A stretch of DNA of 64,000 nucleotides from Pteria penguin (lineage: Eukaryota > Mollusca > Bivalvia > Pterioida > Pteriidae). The translations under genes were made by a program, and so were the position numbers. Where the stretch lies: assembly GCA_035048485.1 (NCBI GenBank), contig CM068584.1, positions 55,181,739 to 55,245,738 on the forward strand, read 5' to 3'. Within the stretch, counting starts at the first letter, position 1; every line of letters begins with the position of its first letter. Below are positions 11,637 through 21,936 of this stretch, piece after piece. The notes below the pieces were generated by a model. The model saw nothing but the letters and a program-made list of their open reading frames with translations. It was not told where the DNA came from and did no database searches.

Positions 11637-12355
11637 ATGACCGAAAGAAAACTATCAAAGTATATAGAGAAACCATTGCAGGTAGATACCGTGCAAATTA
11701 AACATGCTATTTTGATTTCTAGCAGCAAGGGAAATTATATACGACCCCATGCAGATATATTAACATCTGTGAATTATAATGTAGAATTTGTTTGTAGGGG
11801 TGGAGCGACATTTCCAGAACAATTTTGCTGGCTGAAAAGGAACCTGCAGTATAGAGTATGTACATATGGTGAAATTGTTTTGTTTATTTGGCTAGGTACG
11901 TGCGATTTGACGCAGAAGTGTGGCAAGTTTATCCATCTTAAACATCACACTGAGGAGGAGGCTGTATAGTATTTTATAGATCAGATTTCCAGATTTGTTT
12001 CTTATGTTTCTCAGTTTCCCTCAGTCAAGATAGTTTTTCTTGAAGTCTCACCATATTCAATATACGAGTGGAATAGATACAAAGGTCACAGAAGGGCAGA
12101 ACAGTTTTGTATTGACGACATTGCATTGAATTCCAGAATTATCTTAATTAATGAATTCAAAAGACAGGTCAACGACAAACAGAATTTTCATCCCCAAGAT
12201 ACAGATTGGATGTTCTGCGTTACAGCAAAGAGAAGAGTGGACCACAACGAACAACTGTAAATTTTCAGCTTTTCAAAGACGGTATTCATGCGAAACCAGT
12301 CCTTGCCAGATACTGGATGAAAAGGTTCGTGGTAAAAGTTTGTTCTCTTTGTTAG
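11637..12355 (+). pseudogene. SGNH-hydrolase-like ORF of the Gypsy-like element
   Basis: Starts MTERKLSKYIEKP. Likely SGNH blocks: ILISSSKGNYIRPHA (equivalent of the GDS block, with SSSKG instead of GDS), EFVCRGGA, VWLGTCDLT (equivalent of the GxND block), VFLEVSPYSIYEWNRY, and near the end FKDGIHAKPVLARYW, where D-G-I-H fits the catalytic DxxH of block V. Two lesions break it: an in-frame TAG at 11967-11969 and a single-base frameshift near 12180-12190. Read through, it is about 240 residues. It lies between the primer-binding site and gag on the same strand, so it is part of the retroelement. Related ORFs occur beside Gypsy-like gags in molluscs and cnidarians by recall. The hydrolase assignment is inference from motif order, since the nucleophile Ser block is atypical. 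Confidence 0.6.
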
Positions 12356-12551
12356 TTATTTACATGTGTATATATATATCTGTTGACACCTACTGTTATA
12401 GATGTATGCAAGGTACAGCTGTGCTTGTCATGTCCTACCAATATTTCGATAGGGATTGACCCAGTGGTAATAAGGTGGTGCTTGACATTCATATTCTGTT
12501 TTGTATATGTATGACATAATTTGTCAATAGATTTATATTTTACTATTCAGT

Positions 12552-13685
12552 ATGGCAGAAACTAGCCAGGCAGATGGTACTAGGAATACCACTATAGATA
12601 AATTGATTGATCAGATCAATAAAAATCCCCAGTATAAGATACTAACAAAACAAGAGTATGATACTCTCATATTAGGACAAAGGGTTCAAACAAGTACACC
12701 ACGTCCTGTAACTCCAGTACCTAGACCTCGGTTTACATTTCATTCCCCTGGTATGTTCCCAATTAATAGACTGTTGGGTGCTACGTCCCAGAGCCAATAT
12801 ACTACATGTAACATAAATGTGCCCACACTTCCAACCTTTAGTGGGAATGAAGAGGTTCCAAACGGGGAAGTAAACTACGATGTTTGGAGTTTTGAAGTCC
12901 GTTGTCTCCAAAGTGCTTTATTTCCAGATTATATTTTATTGTAATCAATTCGTAGTTCTTTAAGGGGAAATGCCAGAAGTATGCTAGTACCATTAGGTGA
13001 GCATGCAACGGTGCAAAATATTTTAGACAAATTAGATGGATTTTATGGCACTGTTGGCACTGCAGAAACTTTTATGCAGGAGTTCTATAGTGATTGTCAG
13101 AAGGAGAATGAATCCATTGTGTCATATGGTTCCCGCTTGGAACAAAATTTATCAAACGCCATCAAGTTTTGTCAAATTGATCTAGCTGCCAAAGACAGCA
13201 TTTTAAGGTCTAAATTTCGGCTTGGACTAAAAAGCCAGCAGTTGCAAAATGCAACTAGACACAAATACGATTCATTCAAAGATTTTCAACTTCTTCTTAG
13301 AGAGATTAGGAAAGTTGAACAGGAAGAATCAAATTTAGTGAAGCCCCCTACTAAAAAGTCTACTCAGCAACATACTACATCAGAAAGTTCAGACGATAGA
13401 TTTAACAATGAGCAACTTTATAAACCTCAAAACATTCAGTCAAGTGGTCCACAACCTCAGTTTAACCATCAAGATCAAAGTGGTAATTCTGATAGGGGTA
13501 AAGGTTATGGTTATAGAAGGCCTTTTGGTCGAGGCAATCGACGTTATAGAGGTGGCCGAGGTAACAGCCCCCAGGTTGGAAATAATGCATCCTCTGGTGA
13601 AAATAACCAAGAAAATCAACATTGTCCTGGGGGAGGGGAAGCTGAAAATCAGTCTGGTCAGGGACGTGGCAACCCAAAAGTCTAA
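12552..13685 (+). pseudogene. Gag polyprotein, PNMA/Gypsy type, with one premature stop
   Basis: One frame from ATG 12552 to TAA 13683, interrupted once by TAA at 12942-12944. The sequence on both sides is in the same frame and continuous in homology. The capsid region begins at LPTFSGNEEVPNGEVNYDVW and continues through LDKLDGFYGTVGTAE, SKFRLGLKSQQLQ and LLREIRKVEQEE, the pattern of Ty3/Gypsy capsids related to PNMA/Arc-type retro-gag domains. The C-terminal tail (13490-13680) is rich in Gly, Arg, Asn and Gln (RRPFGRGNRRYRGGRGN) and lacks a CCHC zinc knuckle. The stop reads like a CAA to TAA change. A pyrimidine-rich AG (TTTTACTATTCAG) sits right before the start codon, so gag could come from a spliced message. 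Expression of protease would need the -1 shift signal at 13673. Confidence 0.85.
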
Positions 13686-13715
13686 CCTTCCTTGTTGAGG
13701 GCCAAACAAGGGAGG
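13673..13715 (+). promoter_or_regulatory. -1 programmed ribosomal frameshift signal (gag to protease)
   Basis: Slippery heptamer C_CCA_AAA at 13673-13679 is in register with the gag frame, two codons before the gag stop. A 6-nt spacer (13680-13685) leads to a hairpin. Its 5' arm 13686-13696 (CCUUCCUUGUU) pairs with 13705-13715 (AACAAGGGAGG) over 11 consecutive bp including one G-U, with an 8-nt loop. Slipping one base back enters the protease frame, which is open from there. Heptamer class, spacer and stem length all fit known retroviral -1 signals. Function is inferred. Confidence 0.8.
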
Positions 13716-14283
13716 TAAAAGCTCGAATTTCCTCTGGCCCAAAAACATTATTGGATCGAATGGTAGGAGATACAAATGAGAGTGAAGTTGAAATATGTGG
13801 AAAAATTGTGAGTGCGATGGTCTCTAGTATAAGTGAATATTTTTCCAATTCACTGGAGCCAAGACCAATTCTGCATGACCTTACAGATTTTAAGTTAGAT
13901 GTTTATACAGCAGATGGTAATCAACTCCCATATTCTGGTTATATAGAAGCCGAAATTTGTTTGCCATTTGTTAGGTCTGAAAATAAACATAGATTGGTCC
14001 CAATGTTAGTTACACCAGCTATTGAATTTAGGAAAAAAGTTCCTGCTGTCATTGGTACAAATGTCATTAGGATCCTGGATGAACAAAATGAATCCAGTGA
14101 TAACTATCCAAATTCTTGGAAGATTGCTTTAGATTCCTTGAATGAGAAAAGGTCAATCCCAGTCAAGACTACAAATGTTCATACATTGTCTATTGGTCCA
14201 AATGAGGTCAAAACCATACATGGTTTGGTCAGAAATGCTCATGGCATAACAACTGCTGTTACAGAGCAACGCGATACAGGTCA
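13676..14283 (+). pseudogene. Retropepsin (protease) frame of Gypsy-like pol, catalytic motif lost
   Basis: After a -1 shift the frame reads LTFLVEGQTREVKAR and continues without a stop until the LINE A junction. Retropepsin landmarks are present: MVGDTNESEVEICGK, FKLDVYTADGNQLPYSGYIE, and KKVPAVIGTNVIR, which is the I-G-x-N/D hydrophobic-Gly block. The expected D-(T/S)-G between the beta strand and SxISxxF is absent: the sequence goes from IVSAMV straight to SSISEYF (about 13810-13840), consistent with a short in-frame deletion. The active-site Asp is therefore missing. The reading ends at 14283 where the GATA-rich 3' tail of LINE A starts; its stop codon is supplied by that tail. Reverse transcriptase, RNase H and integrase of this element are not in the window downstream. 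Confidence 0.75.
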
Positions 14284-14472
14284 TAGATAGATAAATTGTT
14301 TTACGTCGCACCGGGAATATTCCACCCATATGGCGACGGTCACAAGTTAACACAAATCGAATCACACTAAAAAGAGCAATTAAAAATATCTACGAAAGAC
14401 CAGCTCTCACTGTATATCGTATCTACACATAAATGATACTACTAAAATGTACATGTATACACAATTAAAATG

Positions 14473-17400
14473 TTATATTACAATATAGTATATCTTACTA
14501 TATAAGTTAACTTCTTTTAAAAATCCCAGAACTTTCCAAATACCGACATTCTCAAATAACTCGCTAATACTTTTTACACTATAACAATCATTTCGAATGT
14601 GTGCAGTGTCTGCACATTCTAATAATATATGTTTAATACTTAATAAACATCCGCAAGGGACACACTCTGGAGGAGGCTCTTCTTTTAAAAGGTAAGAATG
14701 AGTTACCCAGGAGTGTCCTATGCGGAGTCTATAAGTAACAACTTCATCTCGACGATTACTATGATGACAATGTAGTTTATTTTTAAAAATTGGCTTGAAA
14801 TCATGAAGTTTATTGTTAACTTCATGATCCCAAGCTTCTTGTGTCAAATTCTCAATGTAATTTAAAATAGAAGATTTAAAGTCGCTATATGGAATTTTAC
14901 CTATAGTATTAGATCTACATACAGCGTTTTTTTTTTGCTATTTTATCAGCTGTAACATTACCAACCAAACCCATGTGTCCTGGAACCCAACAAAATGCAA
15001 CCTCAAAATTATTTGTCAACAGAGAATCAACTTTCTTTAAAATCGTCAAAACATATAGATTATTTGTATTGAAATATTGAATAGCCTGAAAACACCATAA
15101 AGAATCAGAATAAATATTTTTGGAATATTTATTTCTTTCAATGTGAGAAAGGGCTAAAAGTATAGCGTTAGCTTCAGCAGTAAATATAGAGCTATTATTA
15201 GGTAAACGTACGGATAGAGAAACGTCGTTATCTGTTATTGCAGCAGCTGCAACTCTACCACCAGCCTTAGAACCATCTGTATAATATGATTTATAATCGG
15301 AATACAAAGACGCAATTTCCGAAAACATTTGTTGATATTGGAGAGAAATGGTATCAAGTTTCTTATAATCTGATAATGTTAGTACGACTGTAGGTCTCTT
15401 CATCAACCATGGTGGTGAAGAAGGTATTTCGTATTCAGCTATATCAGATAGCGTGATGCAAGCCTCCTCGATAAGTGGTTTAACACGTAATCCTATAGTT
15501 TGAATGTTATTTGGTTTATTATTATGTTGTATTTCATATTTCGGCTTAAAGACACAATTAAACGCAGGATTTGATGGGTTTGCATACAATTTAATGATAT
15601 ATTGTAATGTTAATTTAACTCTTCTTTCCCTCAAAGATGGTTCATTTGCTTCCGAGTATAAACTTTGTACAGGTGAGGTCCTGAAAGCACCAAGACTTAA
15701 TCTTAAGCCCTGGTGATGTATGGTGTCCAGAAGCTGTAAATAGGACTTTCTGGCCGAACCATAAACAATACAACCATAGTCCAGCTTCGATCGGACCAGC
15801 GGTCTATATAGCTGGAGCAAAGTTGTACTTTCAGCACCCCACTCTGTACTAGATAAAACTTTCAAAATATCTAAGGCTTTTAAACATTTGACTTTTAAAG
15901 ATTTAATGTGCGGTAAAAAAGGCAGTCGTTTATCGAAGATGACACCAAGAAATTTCACTTCATTTACTACATTTATCCTATTACCATCCATAAAACGTTC
16001 AGGGTCATTATGTATTCGCCTATTTTGGCAAAAATTAACGCAAGAAGTTTTATTTTTCGAAAATTTAAAGCCGTTTTGTATAGACCACTATATCATATAT
16101 CAATATATCATTAAGACAAAGCTGTAGTTTTCTCTCAATTAGATTCATATTTTTACCACGACAACATATAAAAAAGTCATCAACATAAAGTGATCCATCT
16201 ATATCATATTTTAAAACCTGTGCTAAGCTGTTTATTGTGATACTAAAAAGAGTAACCGACAATATACTTCCCTGAGGAACTCCCATTTCTTGCGCAAAAG
16301 AATCAGAAACATGAGAGCCAAGTCGAACGTTAAAATGTCTATCTTTAAGAAAATTTGAAATAAATATAGGCAAACTGCCTCTTAAACCCATGTCATATAA
16401 ATCCTTTAAAACACCATATTTCCAGGTAGTATCGTACGCTTTCTCCAAATCAAAAAATATAGAGACGACATGTTCCTTAATGACAAAGCCATCACGTACA
16501 TACGTTTCAAGGCGCACAAGATGATCCATGGTGCTCTTCTGTGTCCTGAAGCCACACTGAATATCAGTAAGAAAATTGTTGTGTTCCAAGAACCAGACAA
16601 GACGTTCATTGATCATTCTTTCTAAAGTTTTACAAACGCAGCTTGTTAATGATATTGGCCGATAATTAACAGGATCAGTATGATCCTTTCCGGGTCTTGG
16701 GATGGGAACTATAATAGATTGTCTCCACGACTTTGGAAAATCACCATTCAGCCAAATGTAATTAAAAATATGAAGTAAGATATTCAAAGATTCTAATGGA
16801 AGATGTTTTAAAATTTGATAATGTACTTCATCCGGACCAGCTGCAGTATCATGGGATTTTTGCAGAGACATTTGTAATTCTTCGATCGAGAACAGTTCAT
16901 TATAATCTTCCTGGTTATTCGACGAAAATTTCAATTTAAATTTTTCAGATTTTTGTTTTAATCGACGAAATCGAGGAAGACAATTATCAGAGGAAGAGTT
17001 TTTTGAAAAAGTATTTCCCAAACAATTGGCAATATCTAGTTTGGATGTTAAAATATTAGAGTTATGGTGAAGATGTTTAACATTGTTTGAAGTACCTTTA
17101 CCTTTTATTTTATTAATCATCTTCCACACTTTATTTGTAGGAGTATGAGTATTAACTTTGGAGACATACTTTCTCCAGGATAAACGTTTGCAGCTATTAA
17201 TGGTGCGCCTGGCAACCGCTCTACGTTGGCGAACTTTATTTAAATTTGACGAAATAGGGTGTTGTCTAAATTCTTTTCGGCCTTTTTGCGATCTTTGATG
17301 ACACTTTTACAGTTATCATCAAACCATGGGTTGTATTTATGTTTTGATAAAGCAGAGATTTTAGGAATGTTCTGTTCACAAATCTGAACTAATGTATTTG

Positions 17401-18186
17401 TAAAGGTAAGAATAGGGTCGTTTTCATCCAAATAATTAATTTGATTCAGATTCGTGAGGCAATCGGATTGAAATTGGCACCAGTCAGCTTTATCAAGTTT
17501 CCATCGTGGAATACAATTATTATTAGACGGTACATTACTGTTTAATATAAGTGGAAAATGATCACTCCCACATAATCGTCATGAACTGACCATATAAAGT
17601 CAGTCAAAAGCGATGGATCAGTTAAAGTAAGATCTATTGAAGTATAAGTACCATGTCCTGGATGTAAATAGGTACTGGACCCATCATTAAAGACACATAA
17701 ATTATGTTTTGATTTAAAATCTTCAATTATTTTACCTTTGGTATCAACATTTTCACTACCCCACAATACATTATGAGCATTAAAGTCACCTAATATGATA
17801 AATGGCTTAGGTAACTGCTCAATAAGTTTATCTAATTCAATACAGTCTAAATTTGAACTAGGCGGAAGATATATTGAACACAAAGTAATTGTTTTGTGCA
17901 ATGTTATACGCACAGCAACAGCTTGTAAACCTGAATCTAATATAATACCACTATGCAAAAATGAATTTCGTACGAAGATGGACGAACCACCCGTAGCTCT
18001 ATCTTTAGTACTATAAAAATTATATCGAGAAAAATTCTTCAATTGAAGAGAATCCGTGTCCTTAAGATGGGTTTCGTGTAAACATAAAACTGCTGGTGAA
18101 AATTTCTCATCAAGAATATGCAACTCATTTAAATTCGCTTTTAAACCTCTACAATTCCATTGAATAATGGCATCTGTATGCTTCAT
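14473..18186 (-). pseudogene. LINE A ORF2: endonuclease, reverse transcriptase, RNase H
   Basis: ATG at 18186 overlaps the ORF1 stop (ATGA). N-terminus MKHTDAIIQWNCRGLKAN begins an apurinic-type endonuclease with ETHLKD, GDFNAHN and SIDLTLTD (18186-17542). Reverse transcriptase motifs: NYRPISLTSC, VSIFFDLEKAYDT, GVPQGSILS and the YVDD active site at about 16176-16187. RNase H motifs: YTDGSKAGG, FTAEANAI and a GHMGLVGN..ADK end. The C-terminal Cys/His cluster is CVPCGCLLSIKHILLEC. The frame is broken at several points (about 17.54, 17.43, 17.13, 16.06 and 14.91 kb), so this copy is dead. Confidence 0.9.
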
Positions 18187-19536
18187 TTATCTACTTTAAG
18201 TCTGGCAAGAGAAGGCCTGCGATCCCTTTTTGTCGGGGATTTACTATAATCCCTTGTACTAGAGTTGTGAGATTTCTCACTAACTTCCTCGGTGGGAATA
18301 TCAGACGAACTATCAGTATGAGAAACACCTTCCATCTCTACCTCTAGCACGTCATATTTATTTTGTGTGATCACAACAGGTCTAGTGGAGTTTATGTGTG
18401 ATACAGGTTTAGTTGATTTCTTAACTTGCGATTTGTCACTTCTTTGTTTTGTAGCGGATGGTTTCTTTGATACTATTGTTTTTTGTGGTTTAGATGAAGT
18501 CTGAGATGAAGAGGAGGATTTTGATGGCTGCTGAGTCGTTGCAGCACTAGATATACAAGAAAGATTGGTTTGTATACCAGATATGTCAGTTTGACATCCT
18601 ACACTTGATGTTTTCTTGGTCGATACAGCAGCAGCGTAACTGTTTACTGCAACTGAACGAGTATGGCATGTATTGTATATATTCCTAGCGTCGGGAATTG
18701 AAACATTGTTTTCAACTTTGATTTTAATTATTTCTTTTTCGCGCAAGTACGCGGGACACTGTTTGGATGAAGCACAATGTTCACCCTTGCAATTCACACA
18801 TATAGGGGTAGCTTGGCATGGCTGATCAGTGAGGGTCATTCAAACCCATCAAAACCTCACCATCCACCTCATCCACAAGCTCTTTACACGTAGCCTGGTG
18901 ACCACATCGGTCACATGTTAGTTTTCCTTTACAGTTAAATCTGGAATGTCCAAATTTCTGGCAAGTGAAACACCGTAAAGGAGACGGGATATATAATTCT
19001 ATTTTGGCTTTTATGTATCCAAGTTTTATATTAGATGGAAGGACAGATGTAGTGAATGTTAAAAGAAACGTATTTGTTTTGGTTTCCTTACCATCTTTTT
19101 TGATAAGAAATCGTCTCAAAGCACTAACTTTCTGGTGTTTCAATTCACGCAATATCTCGTCATCTGACATATTTGATAAAATTCTGTCTCTATCCTTCAA
19201 AACACCTTTACTTGAATTGAGGTCGCGATGATGAGATACTGTTACTGGTATGTCACCGATGTTGTCACAGGACAAGAGGTTCAAAGATTGCTGTTTTGTT
19301 GAACACTCAACTAGAAGATTGCCATTTCTTTGTTTTGTGACGTTTTTCACAGTCCCTGCTATTGACTGTATTGTTTTGTCAACGAGGAAAGGTGATACCT
19401 TGGATAAAGACCTATCCTCGGACAAAATAAGCAAATATTTCGGCCAGTCATCAGTTGTTTCTTGTATAGTTTCATTTGAGTCGGCGTGACGCTTGCGTTT
19501 GTTTATAGTTTGGTGGGAAATTAATGGAGAAGCCAT
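18183..19536 (-). pseudogene. LINE A ORF1: gag-like RNA-binding protein with CCHC knuckles
   Basis: Start chosen at the MASP methionine (19536), which is conserved in copies B and D. It has a KTIQSIAGTVKNVTKQRNG block, then a PSPLRCFTCQKFGHSRFNC knuckle, a second CDRCGHQ..C cluster and a third CVNCKGEHC..SKQC. The C-terminal part is Ser/Lys-rich and ends SPTKRDRRPSLARL. A single frameshift near 18.83-18.85 kb splits it. At the spot where copies C and D carry seven A this copy has six and reads straight on (CAA AAA ACA). The stop TGA overlaps the ORF2 ATG. Confidence 0.85.
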
Positions 19537-19974
19537 GGGGAAAAGATAAGATTCATTTTCACAGCCACCCACCCTCCAGGGAGGTGTCTACACGGACCTG
19601 GCAATACACTGTGGGTCTCCGGCAGCAATGCACAGTAGTTGCAAAAATATACTCGGACTATAAAGGAAAGAAATACATTAAACTGCAAATTAAGTCTAAT
19701 CGGTTACCAAGCGAAAAGTCAATAACAATACAGTTCAGGACATGCAAATACTCTCCAAGTATAACCGATTGACCCATAAGCCACCGCCTTCTCTTATAAA
19801 TATATATATATAGAACTTTATTTATTCAACAAACAGAAGAATGGTTAGGTTATGCAATTTAATACGTATATACATATATCATATGAGGGCTTGGCATGAC
19901 AAAGCCGATTGATCGAGATCGGGCCCGTCTAGCTGAAGTAAAGGCCAAAAGTGGAGTGTTGAACACAGACAAAC

Positions 19975-21235
19975 ACTTTAATCTCCCTCGCTAATATTGT
20001 AATTATCCGCGGGGATTCTGGTGACTAAAAGCATTCAACATTGACATAGATTTTAATTTAAAAAATCATAATTTAATGAATATTTTAATGCACTCAGAAG
20101 CTTCCTCGCTTATATTATAATTATTATTATTATTATTAGCATTGATGAAATACATAACTCTCTAACTGAATTGTTGCATTTATCAATTGAACTAATGCGC
20201 CCATTCATTGAACACTTACACACAATTATCGATTAATTGATAAAATTAATGACCTGTTGTTATTATTATTTTCTGAAGAACTGGACTATTCATAATTATA
20301 TTACATGTTTCAATATTTATTTATAAGTTTTTCCATACATAATATAATATGCTAATCTATCATAGTACAGATGTACCTTTCAGAGATGTAAGCCCAGTAT
20401 TATATACTAATTCTGATCCACTGGATGTATCCATATACAGATAGGAATCTGTACCTGTCAGAGTTTACATTCATCTAACTGCAAGCTATTAATTATATTA
20501 ATAATATTTCACATGATAATTTCATAATTAAAATTTAAACATATATTAACATATTCTAGTGAATACAAAATCATGAAAGTCCTCCGTAGGGAAGTAGTAG
20601 TGAATAAACAACAAAACACTCGAATGTCCACAAATTTTCGGCCGCGTTGCCTTTATCAAATTGTAAATATTGAGAACAGAATATCAAGTTACGTCCACAT
20701 TGCTGGAGTATGAAAGCGTAACTAAACAAACAAGGTATGACGTCACATATATCAATAAACAAGTAGAAATCCGCAAAAATGACGTCGCTGTTTACCATCG
20801 TAAACAAGTTAAAACATCTGAATTATACCAACTAATTATAAAAATATAAATATAATAAAAATAGAAATAATAAATTCACTTAAATGCGCAAAGAAATTAT
20901 GATTACCATAACAACTCCCATGATGTCATATAATATAGATCTAAAAGAACAATACCATTAAAGTAGGGTTCAGCGCTAGTATACTTTGCCATAACCCCTC
21001 CCCCTCCCATTTTTTACATATGGGTTTTACCCCGGGGACTCCGGTTTCCCATATAGGTTTATATGCATGATGTCCATTATAAATATTTTTTTCTTATTTT
21101 ATTTGATCAATTATTAATACTGTTTATTATATTGTTCTTTTAGATCTATATTATATGACATAAGTGGAGTTGTTATGGTAATAATATAAATTATGCGCAT
21201 TTAAGTGAATTTATTAATTTTATTTTATTAACCCA
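19975..21235. other. AT-rich sequence between LINE A and BEL/Pao relic
   Basis: No gene recognised. A possible structured motif on the minus strand at about 20600-20670 (TTGATAAAGGCAACGCGG then CCGAAAA) resembles a decayed hammerhead-like core. The A/T-rich flanks at 20920-20960 and 21140-21210 share AGATCTA and inverted ATATGACAT words. Confidence 0.4.
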
Positions 21236-21506
21236 GAAAGAAGATGGTGATGTTGCACCTTTTGAAGAGCTAAGCCCAAGGGATGTATATGTCTCAATGG
21301 AAACTTGTTCAGGTATTAGCTGATAAGTTTTGGACGCGCTGGCAGGATGAGTTCCTTCAAAGCCTGCAGACCAGACGCAAGTGGACAGACGAAAAGAAGG
21401 ATATTTGTGTGGGAGATATGGTCTTGCTGAAAGAGAAGGACTCGAAACTCAAAAAGAAATGCCTGGCCATCGGCAATCGTTAATGAAGTGTTTCCCTCTG
21501 CAGACG
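21236..21506 (+). pseudogene. BEL/Pao retrotransposon integrase C-terminus (DUF5641-like)
   Basis: Plus-strand frame QWKLVQVLADKFWTRWQDEF, then LQTRRKWTDEKKDICVGDMVLL, then after a one-base slip in an A-run WPSAIVNEVFPSADG. The pattern W-(R/K)-x-V-Q-x-L-A-D-x-F-W-x-R-W, L..L..R.KW and VGD-V-L is the C-terminal module that follows the integrase core in BEL/Pao pol. It is truncated upstream and ends exactly where LINE C begins. No LTR or other pol domain found nearby. Confidence 0.8.
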
Positions 21507-21936
21507 GACCCCCGGGGTAATAAGAATAGGGCATCCGTACCTCTTGCGTGTCGTATGAGGCGACTAAATGAGGCACCCGGGAAAATCTTATGAAAGATAC
21601 CCAAGCACCTTCTTGCTGGTCGCGGTTATAGACCAAATGAGGCACCCTGTTTGCCATGGGATGCAACCCGTGTAGTTGGAGGACGGGATTCTGGTGGCTG
21701 AGGTTATATTCAAACTGCGGTTTGTTTGTGTCCAACACTCCACTTTGGCCCTTACTTCATCTAGACGGGCGGTCGGACGGGGCCGACCCCGATCAATCGG
21801 CTTTGTCATGCTAAACCCTCATTTATCTTGCTTATTACATCTATATTGTCTAGTTTTGTGTCATACATTGCATTTTCCAACCTTTCATTTGAGAAGGCGG
21901 TGGCTTATGGGCCCATCGATTGTAAATGGAAAGTAA

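Larger units (their letters stand above)
14284..19974 (-). mobile_element. LINE copy A, I/Nimb-like non-LTR retrotransposon
   Basis: Nearly full length on the minus strand. The 3' end at 14284 carries a (ATCT)n tail preceded by the conserved block found in all copies here (plus strand: TTTTACGTCGCACCGGGAAT then CATATGGCGACGG). ORF2 and ORF1 follow, then a 5' untranslated region from 19537 to about 19974, where similarity to copies B-D ends, so the extreme 5' end is truncated or rearranged. It is inserted in the protease frame of the Gypsy-like element. RNase H plus CCHC ORF1 places it in the I group; Nimb-like is the best guess. Confidence 0.9.

Noticed and set aside
12942..12944. Programmed readthrough of the gag stop codon
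   Set aside because: The TAA lies inside the capsid domain and is most simply a CAA to TAA decay mutation; no downstream readthrough context was recognised.
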